This document shows positions 47,880-60,800 of a DNA stretch of 64,000 nt, one piece after another (the first letter of the stretch is position 1; each line of letters begins with the position of its first letter). Below the pieces are notes generated by a model. That model worked only from the letters and a program-made list of their open reading frames with translations. It was not told where the DNA came from and ran no database searches. The translations under genes and the position numbers were made by a program. Source of the stretch: Zingiber officinale (taxonomy: Eukaryota > Streptophyta > Magnoliopsida > Zingiberales > Zingiberaceae). The stretch lies in contig NC_055996.1 of assembly GCF_018446385.1 (NCBI RefSeq), forward strand, positions 126,962,532-127,026,531, in the 5' to 3' direction.

Positions 47880-48764
47880 GCTTACTCGCCGAGTTTAATA
47901 ATTCATACAAAATTAATTAATTAATCCTAAGTAATTTTTTTTCTTCGCGATTTCCATTTTCGTCCTTTCAAGTAAACAAACTAGTGATGGGATAGGGATC
48001 CAATTTTAACAGACGCATGTAAGCTAATTCCATAATTTATTTTTTTTCACATCGTCTAATGTAAATAATTCTTAATAATCTTAATTATTTATTTAATATT
48101 ATCAACGAAAATTATGTTTGATTTAAGTAATCGATGATTCTCTAATAATATTTCATGTTTAACACGTCAACAAAAGAGACATGTAATCCGGAATCGAAAA
48201 ATCTCGGAAAATTAAGGTTTTTCTTGATTCCGGGGTTAACGAAATTTTTTTACCTAAAATACCGGTGAATATGAGAAAAATATGATAAAATGAAAAAAAA
48301 AATAAAAAAATAAAATACAAAATTTTAAAAAAACATTAAAAATTTAAAAAATATATATATAAAAACATAAAAAAAAAAGTAAAAAAAACGTGAAAAATAA
48401 AAAATAAAAAAACGTAGAGTTTAAATAATAATAATAATAATAATATATGGTTGGTTTTATAACTAAGGGTAATATAATAAAATATTAAATTAGATTATTC
48501 ATTAAAACCTTCAAATAAATAAATTTTTGTTGCATTATCTAGGTTGAACTAAACAACATTTGGTTATGTTTTATTCCCCATAACCTTGGTTATGTGATTA
48601 TTTGGTAATCACATAACTAGAATTATACATGATAACTTGAACCAAACGCACTCTAATGTCATCTAGAATATAGCTCATACAAAATTGAGGTGTTTACTTC
48701 TTTTTTTCTCGAGACAATTTATAGTTAAAAGTGATGCGTAAATTGATTAAAATTATAAATCCGG
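47880..48764. other. AT-rich spacer and probable promoter side of mS37
   Basis: No gene is seen. 48270-48450 is almost pure A with short T and (AAT)n runs. 48540-48660 holds TTTGGTTATG...AACTTGAACCAAACGC, an inverted pair that may be a small MITE. Confidence 0.4.
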
Positions 48765-49850
48765 TGAGATCCGCTAGAGGGGTGAATAGTCTTGCAAGTA
48801 AGAATTTTCTCTTACTTTTCAAACGTAAGTAAGGATAGACAATTAATTAAAGTAAGTAATTAACATAAAATAAATAACTTAAAAATAAATATGAAGACTA
48901 AAGTTTACTTAGTTACAACCTAGTTGGTTGTTAATACAACGCAATGAAAGCACTAAAAGAATCTTCTTCGTTGTAAGTGCAGAAACCTCTTATACTCTTT
49001 GAAAAACTCAGAAAATAACTAGGAATTGATTACATAAGTTTTTTTATTCCTAGCACCGGGGGCTTTTTATAGTCTCTCGGGAAGAAATAGTCGTTGGTAT
49101 TCGTCGCTTGGAGGCACCTCCAAAGAGATCCAAGGCGCCTCTAGTATGGATAAATATTTATCCAAACTCCAACGGTCGACCAACGACTTTACGGGAATGG
49201 AGGCGCCTTTAATGTTTTTGTAGGTGCCTCTGCTTGAGGCGCCTTCGATCTCACTTGAGGCGTCTTCATGCCTTTTAATCCGAGCCACCTTAGACACCTT
49301 GGAGGCGCCTTCGCGTCTTTGCTGGGCAGCTTCAATAGCAGCACCTGAGGTGCCCTCAATCACAAGGGAGGCGCCTCAGACACCTTCGAGGCGCCTTTGC
49401 GTCTTTGATAGGAAACTTCAATGGCAGCACCTAAGGCACCCTCAATCACAAGGGAGGTGCCTCAAGTCTTCAAGATCAACCTCTAAGTTGATCTTCTTCG
49501 ATCTCGCATGTTTGGGTGATACTCCGGTCATCCAGAATTGAGTTCATCTGAACTTAACTCTGTCCTTCTTCGAGCAGGATTCCTCCCTGGCTTTTCGTCC
49601 CTCAAACATCCCATATGTCTTTCTCGTTCACCGGTGTACTCTTCCGCAATACCTCGTTCCTCGGATACACCTAGCCCATCGACTCGCTTCCCGTGTCATC
49701 CTTCTCGCTAGCCATGTCTTTTGCTCGACTTCCTATATTCCTAAGCTCATGCACACTCAAACACAACAGAACCTAACTTGACTTGGTTGACCACATCAAA
49801 ACCAACCCTAGGTACTTACAAAAATTATGTCTAATCAATTAGTCAATTAT
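48765..49850 (-). mobile_element. LTR-like sequence, probably a solo or partial copia-type LTR
   Basis: AGAGGGGTGAATAGTCTTGC at the left is the reverse of the ...CTATTCACCCCTCT ending found in many plant copia LTRs. Then come GAGTATAAGAGG-like text, several GAGGCGCC(T/C)T words in both orientations (49110-49460) and, at the right, AACCCTAGGTACTTAC. No partner LTR or target duplication was found. Confidence 0.5.
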
Positions 49851-49867
49851 CTAATAAATATCAAATA

Positions 49868-51650
49868 TCATATAGAGAGAGATGATATGCTGCCCGACAC
49901 CTCCTACGCAACCATGAGCGAAATCAAACGTGGGCAATCTGACGTGACCAAAACCTTTTTTTTAATCCCTCTTTCATCTACATGCAACAACTTTTCTCTC
50001 TTTCCTCTTAAATTAAAATAAAATTATATCTTCTCTCTCCTATTATTGCATGCAATAATCATTGTAGTATTGATGCTACAACATTGCAACAACTACTGCA
50101 CAGTAGTTGTACAACATAGTAGTTGCTACTATTGGTGCAGTTTGCACTAACGGTCTAACTCAGGTTTTGATAAATGATAAGTAAGTTAAGTTGGGTTTTA
50201 TTGTGATCTAACCACTTGATTAAGTGTGCAGGAAATCTAGTTAGGTCGACAAGCTGACCGGATAGCTGGTACGAAGTCCAGATAGGTCAACGGGCTGATC
50301 GGATATCTGACAAGTAATTCAGCTAGGTCGACGAACCGACCGGATAGCTGGTACAAAGTCCAGATAGGTCGATGGGCTGATCAGATATCTAGCAAGAAGT
50401 TCAGCTAGGTCAACGGGCCGACTGAATAGCTGGCATGAAGTCCAAACAGGTCGACGGGTTGACCGGATGTCTGACAAATTGGTAAGTTAGGGTATGTCAC
50501 TGGAGGAGAGTGACCAAGTGAGGACGCGTCCCGATTGAAGGGACAGTAGGTGTCGGTCCAATTTAGGTCAATTTGGGATCCCTAGGCTGAGACCTTGACT
50601 AGTTCTTGGTCTTAGAAGGACATGAACTAATTACTATCCTTTATTATTAATTATTATTTATCCTAATACTTATTTTGTAGGTTATTTGGACTAACATTGT
50701 TTTGCAGGACAAAAGGAGAAAAATTGTCTTCGGATGAACAGTGTCGAAGGCGCCCTTAAGCAGTGAAGGTGCCTTCCGCAGGATAAATTTTGGCCGAAGT
50801 CATGGATAAGTGCCGAGCTATTCGGGATCGAATTTGCCTCATTAGAGGTGCCTTCCATGCCTTTTATAAAGATATCTCAAGAAGGCATTGGGGAAACAAT
50901 GATATACGAGCTATTGAGCATCTATTTGAGCTTCCGTCTGCTCCAAGCTTCTGCTACGACTCTGCTGTGAAGCTACTATGCCCAACAATTGCTTCGAAAA
51001 CTTTCGATCGCAGCCGGCAGACCGACACTGACACACGAGTGCTCCTACTTCTATTTCTAGAGTGTATGTAACCTTTCATTTTGTACTTGATTACTGCAAA
51101 AGGATAAGTGCAGTCTGTTGCACTTGTTCGAACTTTCTTTTGTACTTGATTTCCTCTTCTGGAGGTATTGGAAGAGGTCATTAGTAGATTACCCGTCAAT
51201 AAATCCATGGGACCTAAGTCTTGGAGTAAGAGTCGCCGAAGGCTCCGAACCAAGTAAACTGCTTGTGTCTTTCTCGTGTCTTTTAAATTTCGATTTCATA
51301 CGTATTTTCCGCTGTGCATACTTGTGATTTAAAACTGACAGAATGAGTTTTTTGAAAACCACGTGATTCACCCCCCTATCACGTGTGTATCGATCCAATA
51401 GCTACAACTGTGTAGTAGCTGCTACAACGTTGTGGCAACTACTACACAGTAACTGTTAATTTTATTTTAATTCAAGATGAAAGAGAAAAAATTATTTATT
51501 TTAATTTAAGAGGAAAAAGAGAAAAGTTGTTGCATGCAAATGAGAAAATGATTAAAAAAATTAGAATTTGGTCGCGTTAGATCGCCCAAGTCAAATTTTG
51601 CTCACGATCGTGTAAGAGGCATCAGGCAACCTATCAGTCTCTCTCTTTAT
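49868..51650. mobile_element. Long-TIR foldback element, split by a solo LTR
   Basis: The left arm (from ATAGAGAGAGATGATATGC) and the right arm (reverse complement of ...CAGTCTCTCTCTTTAT) are inverted repeats of at least 80 bp with blocks such as TGAGC(G/A)AAA and GTGGGCAATCTGACG / TTGGGCGATCTAACG. Further in, GCAACAACTTTTCTCT and TCTTAAATTAAAATAAA also pair. Without the LTR it is about 0.5 kb and almost entirely foldback. The class is uncertain; long TIRs suggest a Mutator-like or Foldback element. Confidence 0.75.
50130..51400 (+). mobile_element. Solo LTR with target duplication GCTAC and TA...TA ends
   Basis: It begins TATTGGTGCAG and ends TATCGATCCAATA. GCTAC flanks both sides (50125-50129 and 51401-51405). 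It is 1271 bp. The ends would be TGTTGG...CCAACA in relatives; here the same transition has changed both. The inner AGGTCGACGGGCTGACCGG units (50245-50480) and CACTGGAGGAGAGTGACC are shared with 24960-25120. Confidence 0.9.
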
Positions 51651-52071
51651 AATTTATTGGGGCAAAAATCAAAATGATTCTTATTTTTTTCCATACCACA
51701 AAAGGCATCCTATTTTAATTTTTTATCAAAAAAAGCTAATCCTCACTAGTAACTCATATATAATTATATAACTGTCCTCCAATAAAGTATTCTTACTATC
51801 ATCTCTCACCTATATTTCTCACCTAAATCCTAAACTGGGAGCGTGTTGTAGCAGCTACGAAATCATAGCTAATGCAATATGAATGTTAAATGAGTAGGTC
51901 GAATTTATGTTACAATAGCTATGAAATCATAATTGTTACAATGAGAATGATAGATAAATAGAGTTGAATCATATTAGAGTAGCTATGAAATGGTAACTGA
52001 TACAGCATAAATATTTTTGAACAAGTTAAATATGCGTTATATCAGCTCTGGTTTCATAACTACTATAACGT
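51651..52071. other. Non-coding, with GTAGC(A/T)GCTA(C/T) words
   Basis: AT-rich sequence without coding potential. From 51845 a loosely repeated phrase of about 65-75 bp (GTTGTAGCAGCTACGAAATCAT, GTTACAATAGCTATGAAATC, ATTAGAGTAGCTATGAAATG, TATCAGCTCTGGTTTCATAAC) occurs up to the LTR that follows. Confidence 0.5.
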
Positions 52072-54748
52072 GTAGTATCGATGACACGTGAGAGGGGGTG
52101 AATCACGTATATTTTAAAAACTTATTTTTTTTAAACTTAAAAAAATGTGCACAGCGGAATAAGACAAGACACAGAAACAAAAAAGAACGAACAAGGTTGG
52201 TTACTTAGTTCGGAGTCTTTGTTGACTCCTACTCTAAGATCCATGATATCTTAGACAGTATCGATGGACAATGTACTAAAACTTCTTCTGGAACCGCCAA
52301 AAGAGAGAATCAATACAAGAGTAAAAGAGGATAGTGTAACAACCTACGCTTTCTTTTAGACAGTAAAATAAATAACTTTAATTAAAATTACCAACACGAA
52401 AGATGTAGCGGTGAGAGCGTTGGTATATTGGTGACGGTTTGCCTGCAATGGTCGGATGTCGCGAAGTAGTAGCGAATTAGCAGCACAGCGTGGTCAAAGC
52501 CGTAGAAGGATCATTGAAACTTGAGAAAAATGAGTTCTCACTTGCTGCTAGTCAAATACTACTTTTATTGAGCATTGCCCCTCCAAGTTCGTCCGAGGCA
52601 TCTCCAAGTGTAAAAGTTATCCCTTGAGCTTTTGACTCAATAAGCCTCTCAACCTGTGGTCTTTATCTGTGCGAGGGTGCCTTCCAAGCACTCTCAGTTG
52701 CCTCCGTGCCACGCTCCAGGGTGCCTCCAACCACATGAGAGGCCCCTTTGCTCCTTTCTAGGCAGGTCTTCAACCAAGGCAGTCGAGTCACCTCCAACAA
52801 CACAAGAGGCATCTTGAGTACTGTGTAGGATTGATGCACGTGAGAGGGGGGATGAATCATGTGTCTTTAAAAAAAATCTTATCTTTTTCGTCTTTTGAAA
52901 ACAAAGTTCGTAGCGGAATAAAACAACAAAGAAACAAAAAGCAAGAACAAGAACTCGAGGAGTTACTTGGTTCGGAGCCTTCCGGCGACTCCTACTCCAA
53001 GATCCACGATCTGTTGAATTGTATCGATGGGCAATCCACTATAAACCTCTTCTAGACCACCGAAAGAGGGAATCGAATATAACAGTAAACTAAGGGAAAG
53101 TGTAACAACCTATATTTTCCTTTATGCAATAATTAAAAACTTAATTGACAATTTGTTACCTAACACGAGAAGAATATCGGATCAAGCTCAGTTTTGAACG
53201 GCTTCTCAGCAGTAGTAGGGCATAGCAGTGTTGCAACACAGTGGGAGGATGAAGTCGGAGCAGCCAGAAACTCGAAAGATCGCGTATAGAAGTTATAAAT
53301 GAGTTGTATTGAATGCTTGGTAGAACAACTCTTTTATTGAACATTGAGGGTGCCTCCAAGTCTAATGAGGGTGCCTTCAATAGCAAAAATGACCTCGAAA
53401 ACTTCGATCTTGATAAACTCCATAGACTATGCTTTTTATCTTCTCTAGGGTGCATTCCAGATGCTCTAAGGCACCTCAACGCCACACTCCAGGGTGCCTC
53501 CAACCACATAAGAGGTGCCTTTATGCCTTTCTGCGCAAGTCTTCAGCTAAGGCAGCTGAGGCGCCTCCACTCGAGCAGGAGGTCCCTCTATTTGAATAGG
53601 AGGCGCCTCGGAATATTGTTCATCCGAGGATTGAAGTGTTTTTTCAGCCTTACAACATGAGTTAATCCAAATAACAGACTATATCCTGTAAAACAAAATT
53701 AGCACAATAAAATATAATGGATTATTAATTAAATCTTGTCTTTCTAAGACCAGCATCTAGTCATGGTCTCAGTCTAAGTTTCTAAAATAGGTCTGAATTG
53801 AATCGGCGCCTAAAGTCCCAATTGAGACTCGTACTCACTGGATCATTCTCCTCTAGTGCTTACCTTACTTGCCAAGTAGAATCATTTGACTCCCTTTCGA
53901 CTCATCAGGTCTTCTTGTCAGTTGTTAGATCAGTAGGCCCAACTGAACTTTTGCTAGTTGTCAGGTCTCGTGGACCTACCTAGACTTCCCACCAGATATC
54001 AAGTCACTCCTTGACCTATTTAGACTTCTACACCAGATATCAGGTCCTTCATACCTAACTGGATTTCAACCTAGTGTCGGACCCGTCAAGTCCTGCATAC
54101 TTGGTTGAAAGATTAGATCACACCACACCTAACTTGAATCGTTTATCATTAATCAAAATCTAGATTTGATCATTGGTGCCAACTTCATCAATACAGTATT
54201 CACCCAAGCTCATGTTGTGTATCTTAGGTCTTGCAAAGCTTGTCAATCCAATAAAAAAAATATTTAACTTACAAAACAGAGTTAGCACAAATTATAAGTA
54301 TTATTAATTAGAACATTCTTATCAAGACCATGATCTAGTCATGGTTCTCAGCTTAGACATCCAAAATGACTCTAAGTTGTACCAACGCCTATTGTTCCCT
54401 TAAACGGAAACACGTCCTCACTGGGTCACTATCCTTCAGTGATTTACCTCACTTATCATGTGTCGTCCTTGAGTTGCCTTTTGATCCACCGAGTCTTTCT
54501 GTCAGTTATCAGATCTGCAAACCTAACTATATTTTGGCTAGTTGTCAAGTCATACGGACCTAGGAGAACTTTCCACCAACTATCATGTCTGTAGATCTAG
54601 CTAGATTTCAACCTGGTATCAAATCCTCTAGATCTGTTAATTTTTGCATACTTTGTAAAAATATCAAATCACATAGAACTTAACTTTAACCCTTTGTCAT
54701 TTACGAAAATATAAGTTTGATAATTGAAACTTACTGTACCAATACAAC
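52072..54748 (-). mobile_element. LTR in reverse orientation, carrying a nested LTR of the same family
   Basis: The left end (ATCGATGACACGTGAGAGGG) is the reverse of the end of the LTR at 50130-51400. The outer parts are 52072-52823 and about 54195-54748, containing the typical GTTCGGAGTC...GACTCCTACTC and CTCACTGGGTCACT text. Exact outer limits and a target duplication were not settled. Confidence 0.65.
52824..54194 (-). mobile_element. Nested LTR of the same family
   Basis: It repeats the same text as the surrounding LTR from the beginning (TTGATGCACGTGAGAGGG, then TTACTTGGTTCGGAGCC, GGCGACTCCTACTCCAAGAT). The flanks read GTACT and GTATT, an imperfect 5-bp target duplication. GAGGCGCC / AGGTGCCT words recur at 53340-53610, as in the 49-kb LTR. 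Confidence 0.65.
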
Positions 54749-54797
54749 ACACCCCCGGTTTAGCGTTTAAGCGAAAGATAAAATGGAAATAGTATAT

Positions 54798-55440
54798 GAT
54801 CCTGTCCGGAAACTAAGTTAGATGCACCACCGGGTGAGGTGGATGGAATGTTGACTGAGTCGCGATGTCCCAGACGGGGGTGTGCTGAGATGGCTTATGT
54901 GTTGACCAAGTCATCAGAAATCCTCTGGTCAACACTACCTGCAACCAACGACTGGTTACCCCGGTCCTTGGTATCCCGAGGCTCGAGGCAGATCCAACGA
55001 ATATATAAGTAACCGATTAATACTAGAATAATAAAATGAATGAGGAGTGAGTACGAGAACGTACCCTGGCCCGGGGGGCTCCCTCGGATGGGACGTTGCT
55101 CGAGTGGTCGTGACCCAGAAGAGCAGACTCTGAGTCGGATGAAAAGCTGGATCTGACGAAGTGGAGCCGAACGCGGCATGGAGCCAGAAGCGGCGGCACG
55201 AACCCGAATGTGACCTCCGCACGCAGGTCGAGCTATGACATCGACACGCGGGTCGGGATAATACATTGGCACGTAGGTCGGGATACAATGATGACATGAA
55301 GGTCGGAAATGATATCGGCACACAGGCCGAGATATGACACACAACCCAAGATCTAACACACAGGTCGGACGATGCAAAGACTGGAACATAACCACGGCTC
55401 AAGGGTCGGAACACAACCATGACACAGAGCTAGAACAACG
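54798..55440. repeat. Dispersed repeat copy B
   Basis: Same order and strand as 6904-7650, from GATCCTGTCC through TGTGCTGAGATGGCT and TATCCCGAGGCTCGAGGC to CCCTGGCCCGGGGG, then a degenerate minisatellite of CGGCACGCAGGTCG-like units (55210-55400). Confidence 0.75.
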
Positions 55441-55471
55441 GTGGCCCAATGGTCTGAGCAGTGCTAAAAAC

Positions 55472-55961
55472 TAGGGGTGATCGCGGATCGGGTTGGTTCG
55501 GTTATTGGGATAAAAAACTATCTGGCCCTACTAGATCGGATAATGTAATATCATGACCCTACATCCGGCCTTATATCCGGCGGTTATTATGTATTAAATA
55601 TCCGACGGGTTGTCAGTTATTTGGATATCCGACATTATATCCAATGAAATATAAAATATAAATATAAAATAATAAAAAATAAAATATTTTAAAATGATAA
55701 TAGACATTACTCATTACACGTTGTAGTAGCTAATCGTCAATAGCTGCTACAACGTGTAACAACTTATCGGCAGCAGCTACTACAACGTATAGCAGCTTAT
55801 CCGCAGTAGCTACTATAACGTGTAACAACTTATCGGTAGTAGTTGCTACAAGTAGGGGTGATCGCGGATTGGGTTGGTTCGGTTATTGGGATAAAAAACT
55901 ATCCGGCCCTACTAGATCGGATAATGTAATATCATGACCCTACATCCGGCCCTATATCCGG
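55472..55961. repeat. Direct duplication of a hAT-like end with a 33-bp minisatellite between
   Basis: TAGGGGTGATCGCGGAT(C/T)GG begins two near-identical stretches of about 108 bp (55472-55580 and 55853-55961). TAGGGGTG with GGTTCGG/CCGGC-rich text is typical of non-autonomous hAT ends. Between them, 55715-55850 is a 33-bp repeat (AACGT at 55751, 55784 and 55817). Confidence 0.7.
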
Positions 55962-56033
55962 CGGATTTTATTTTTTCGGTTCGGTTTGGATCGGTATAAG
56001 CGGGTTGGTCGGTTTGGCAGGTTGACTGCTCAC

Positions 56034-57787
56034 TGGTGTTAGACATTTTCATGTCACGTGGCACATCAAATTAATTAAAATTGAAACTCATTAAAATTAA
56101 TACAAGCGTTGTAGCAACGAGTCCCAAGTCGTATTTTTCTTTCCAAGGGTAACTAATAAATGTGTGAGTATTCTAGAATTGATTCTTAGCAAATTGAGTT
56201 CTTCTTCAATTCAAACTAAAATCAGATAATGTTTATTCTTTTCTACATATCACTTTCTTCTTAACTTGATCACCTTCCTTCCAAAACCAAATGAACATCA
56301 CTTAAGTGAGGATTTTTATGCATCATTGAATCAAATGGTTCAATTCCTATCTCCACAATATACAATCTCAGTAACAAGGTACACAATCAAATCTCAAGTT
56401 AAGTTTTCTACAATTAAGCTCATTCACAGTAATAGATAAACTCATAAACTCCTTAAACAGAGGTAACAATCAAAACTAAAGTTGATCCATCTTCATTTAA
56501 GCAAGATCACAAGTTCAAAGACCAAAATCAGAGCAAAGAATTACTAACTACATTACAAGAGCCTACAACTATCAGCATTAGTAGCAGAATAAACCTAACA
56601 GCACTAAGGTCAATATCAGTATCAGTATTAGGTTAATAATCCGGGTTTGAAAGCAAGAATTCGAAATCAAAAACATAAAATCTCAACAGAAATTGAAATT
56701 GCAAAGGTAGGTATCAGATCTGAAGATCTGAGCAAAGTTTGAACACAATTCAAAGACAAGATAAAGAAAAACAAAACCTAAACATTCCACAAACCAAATC
56801 GGAACAAATCTTCTCCACTTTGCCGAAACAAAGGTGCTCTCGGAAACCTCCCCTCAAACACCCAACAAGCAATCTCCAAGCGCTCTACTATCACCAGATA
56901 ACGTTCATAGCTATTGGAAACCTCCCCTCAAGCTCGCATCTGACTGGTATCACCATCAACCGAAGAAAACAGAGCTTGACTCTGAGAATGCGCAAATCAA
57001 ATCGATCGGCCAAATCTATCCAATGTAGGTGCAGAATGGGATGCGGAAAAGGTAAAAAAACTCCAAGAAACCTCCCTCGAAGCTCTGGTGGATGCGAAGA
57101 TCACTGATCGGAAACCTCCCCGATCGGCAATGTGGCGGTGGACAGAATCAAGGTGCGGCTGAGAAACCTCCCTCGGCTACTCTCTGATCGCCGGAAGATG
57201 AACGCCGAAGCTTGATGATCGTCGTCGGAGAAGAAGCTAAGCTCACAGATCTGGAATCGGAGAATGGGAGTCTCGGCGTCGCGCGACGAAGATGATGGCA
57301 CTGTAGCAAAATATCTTGAACCGAGCTCAGGGAAGCACTGTAGCTTCTCAAACGTTTTAAACCTCTCCTCATCTGATCGGACGGTCCAGATTGACTTGGG
57401 CTCAATCAATGGTTGGATCATCTCGGATCTGAATCAAAACTTTCGGATCTTCATCAATGGACTGGATCTGCTCTTCCTTAGGTCGGATGGACCAAATGCT
57501 TGACGGATGGCTCAGATCTGCTTGATTGTAGATGAACGGTCCAAAACACTCCAAGGCTTGATCGACTTGATTAACCCTTGATTTGATCGAGTCTATGACC
57601 CTTTTGATGCCTACAAAATAACAAACAAATATTAGCATCAAATTAAGTCATAATAACATAATTTGTAATTTAGTCCAAAATTGATACAATGTATAAAAAT
57701 GTAGTGTAAATATGAGTTCTATATATGAAAACTACATCAAACCATGATTATATGAATGAGAATAGTATAGTAAAATCATGGTTATCA
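56034..57787 (-). repeat. 3' LTR (left copy), about 1.75 kb
   Basis: The minus strand starts TGATAACCATG at 57787 and ends CTAACACCA at 56034 (or CTAACA at 56037; both end in CA). GGAAACCTCCC(C/T) recurs five times at 56830-57170, and TCTGATCGGA-like words follow. Confidence 0.8.
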
Positions 57788-57800
57788 AATTCCCCCACAC
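57788..57800 (-). other. Polypurine tract
   Basis: The minus strand reads AAGTGTGGGGGAATT directly before the 3' LTR TGATAACC. It would prime plus-strand DNA. Very similar tracts (GTGTGGGGGAG) lie at about 58502-58512 and 61599-61609 in the interior. Confidence 0.75.
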
Positions 57801-60800
57801 TTACTCTTGAACGTCTCGTGAAAGTCAAGAAAAACTAAAAATCATCTCCACACAAATTCCCTAGCAATATCTAAAAGATAGTAAAAAGAATTTAACTAAG
57901 ATCATCTTAAAAATCACAAACATTCATGAATACAATCCAAACAATAATCAGTACGTATGGTAGTTTCAATCCAAATGAAAAATTAAGCAAGTTGCAATCT
58001 CACAAGGTGTTCACCTATTCTATCTCTCACACTCAAACATATGTATAAGTGGAGCTCACTCAATGTCACTCACAACATTTCACTACCATAAGCTTACTTA
58101 TTTTCTAATTCTCCACCACTATAAACATAGCATACATGAATCAAAAGGATTTAATCATGAAGAATTGAAATGGAAGCAAAAAGAGCAATTGAAATGAATG
58201 TAGTAGCAAAAGAAAATGCATTAATGAAGAAAATGAGAAGATGAGACTATTGGAGGAATATACTTGATGAGTTGACCATTTTGATATGAAAAGAGTTGTA
58301 TACCATTTGTCAGTACCAATTCAAAATATCAAGCTAGCCTCTCCTTCAATTTGATGGTTATCCAAAATTCTTGATACTCTTTCTCACCTTTGATACACTC
58401 TTTTGATGTGCCATTTTCAATTTTTTTTCCTTTTCACTATTTTTGCACTTTAATTTCAGCTTTTTAAAACTCAAATAATCTCACATCATGTATCCAACAC
58501 CCTCCCCCACACTTAAAACATTGGCCGTCTCAGCCAAAATAAACAACAAATGCCATTTAAATGCTTGATATCCTTCTAGCCACTTTTTCCTCTTTTTCTT
58601 TTCTTTTCATTTTGCTTTCCTTTCTCTGTTTCTATAAATGTAAATGAAATTCACAACTGGATTCAACTACTGAACATGAATCAATCACTCTTGCACAATG
58701 AGGACAAACAACAACTTGAGTTACCCGTGCACATAACTCTTTGAATCAATATCATCAACTCCAAATAATTCTGAAGTCAAGCTAACACTGAAAATCAGAA
58801 GTATTTGTCCCGGATTGGTATTTCAGAAGCTTCTCAACACTGAAATATAGAAGATTGAATTCTAGTTGTTGCTATCCAGAATCAGCACATAAAACTTGCA
58901 CTAAACAGCATTTTAATTCATAACAAATACTCCAAGAACCTTACCTACTTTAATCAATACAATACTTGAATCAATTTCAAACTGAACCATTCAAATATTG
59001 TAGCATTAATATCCTACTGAACAAATATTATACATCACAATTTCAGCATTTCGACACCCTAAGTTTCTGCAACTTATTCTCATAGAGTTTGCATCCTGCA
59101 GATTCAGCTTTCAAAACAACCTTTCAGAATTGATTTCTGCTATAAATGAATTACAGACCTGCATTCTGCTTAGCAACTCGTGGCACCATGTAAATAAAAA
59201 ATAATTGCTGAATTCTGGTTTTTCAGATTCCAATTACAGCAAAACAACTTAAGAATCTGTAACTTCTAATGGCAAATTAGAAGAACAAAAGGAACATGGA
59301 TTGTTCTAAAGCTACAATCATTATCTTTGCACAAGTAATTCACAAAATGGCACACTCTGTCTTTCTTCATTCCCTTTTCTGCTATCAAATTTACTGAACA
59401 GAATTGGACATGCCACTCTTCTTCTCTTAAACTACAGATTTTTGATAATTCTGCTAGATTATGTTAATTGAGTCTTCAAAATCTGTAATGAAATCAAAAC
59501 TGCAGAATTAGCTTCCTGAATTACAACTCAAAACAACTCATCTTACGAATTCCTTAGTTACAAGCACTTCACCATATTCAGGAATTTGGAAGAACACCTA
59601 GACTGAGTGACTTTGATCAGATATTCTCATTTCAATCTGAATTTTCTGCTGTTAATTTCCCTTGCTCTATACCCATGAACCTTAGTGTCATTGATCACCT
59701 ACATCGGCCTATCTTCAGCAATTCCTCAATTCTGAATTCTAGAAACAATCTGTCAATGAGAAGACAAGAAATTTACTTGAGTTTTGTCATGTTCAAAAAG
59801 CTACACAAACCTTCAATAACCCAACCTCTTATTACAATTAGCACAAAACACCATCAGTTGATACATATTTTTCCACAGTTCATTTATTGATTTCTGCACC
59901 TGACATAATGAATATCAGTTTGTTGCTTATTACAGCCATTACAATTCTTTAAACCACTCCATAGATTCAATTCTCTAACTTGTTGTAACTCATTTCCGAA
60001 GTAGACACATCAAGTTGCAACTTCAAGAAATTTCAGTGATTACTATAGCTTCATGAGCAATTGCAACCAATCCAACTTACTTCAGTTTCAAAATTTGGAA
60101 AGCCACCTTGAACATAGAATCCATTAGCACTAAACATGCACTTATTGGTACACGACTGAGATTGAACCTTAACTAAACAAAAGCTTGGTACAATTAGTTT
60201 CAGCATTCAACTTCCAATGTTAGTTACAGAACTCTTATTCTGATTAAAACCATGTAACAAATTCAGCATTTCAGTAATCCGAACAAAGCATAAAGTAATA
60301 GCAATAAGCCTGAAAACAAGGGAACCAACAGTATGAGCTCGATACTAAATTGGCACAAATTCAACTTCCAATTCATAGTTTCCTTAACAGCGGCAACAAC
60401 AATGAAAGAAGAGTTTAGTAGCTTAATTGTCTTAATTCATCTTCTTTGCACCACCGTCCCGATGCTCAAAAATTCCAGCAAACTATTATCATCAATTAAA
60501 AAAAAAATTCTTTACAGCTTCGATCTTGACAAATTCGATTTTAATGTCTCCATCAGCATTGTTACAGAATCTTCAACCACATCGAGACAAAAACAGTCTA
60601 TGCTTCTGTTCAACTTGTAAGATTTCTGAATCCTAGCACACCATTTCACTTAATTCCCAAAGAATTTAAGGTTGAACTTAATACCATATGTAACTGAATC
60701 TAGATAACAAATCTGATACAGAAATCTGACCCTTATGAAGGAACAAATGGAATTCTTGTATCATTGACAAACTCACATGCAGTGCTGTTGATTCCAGTTT

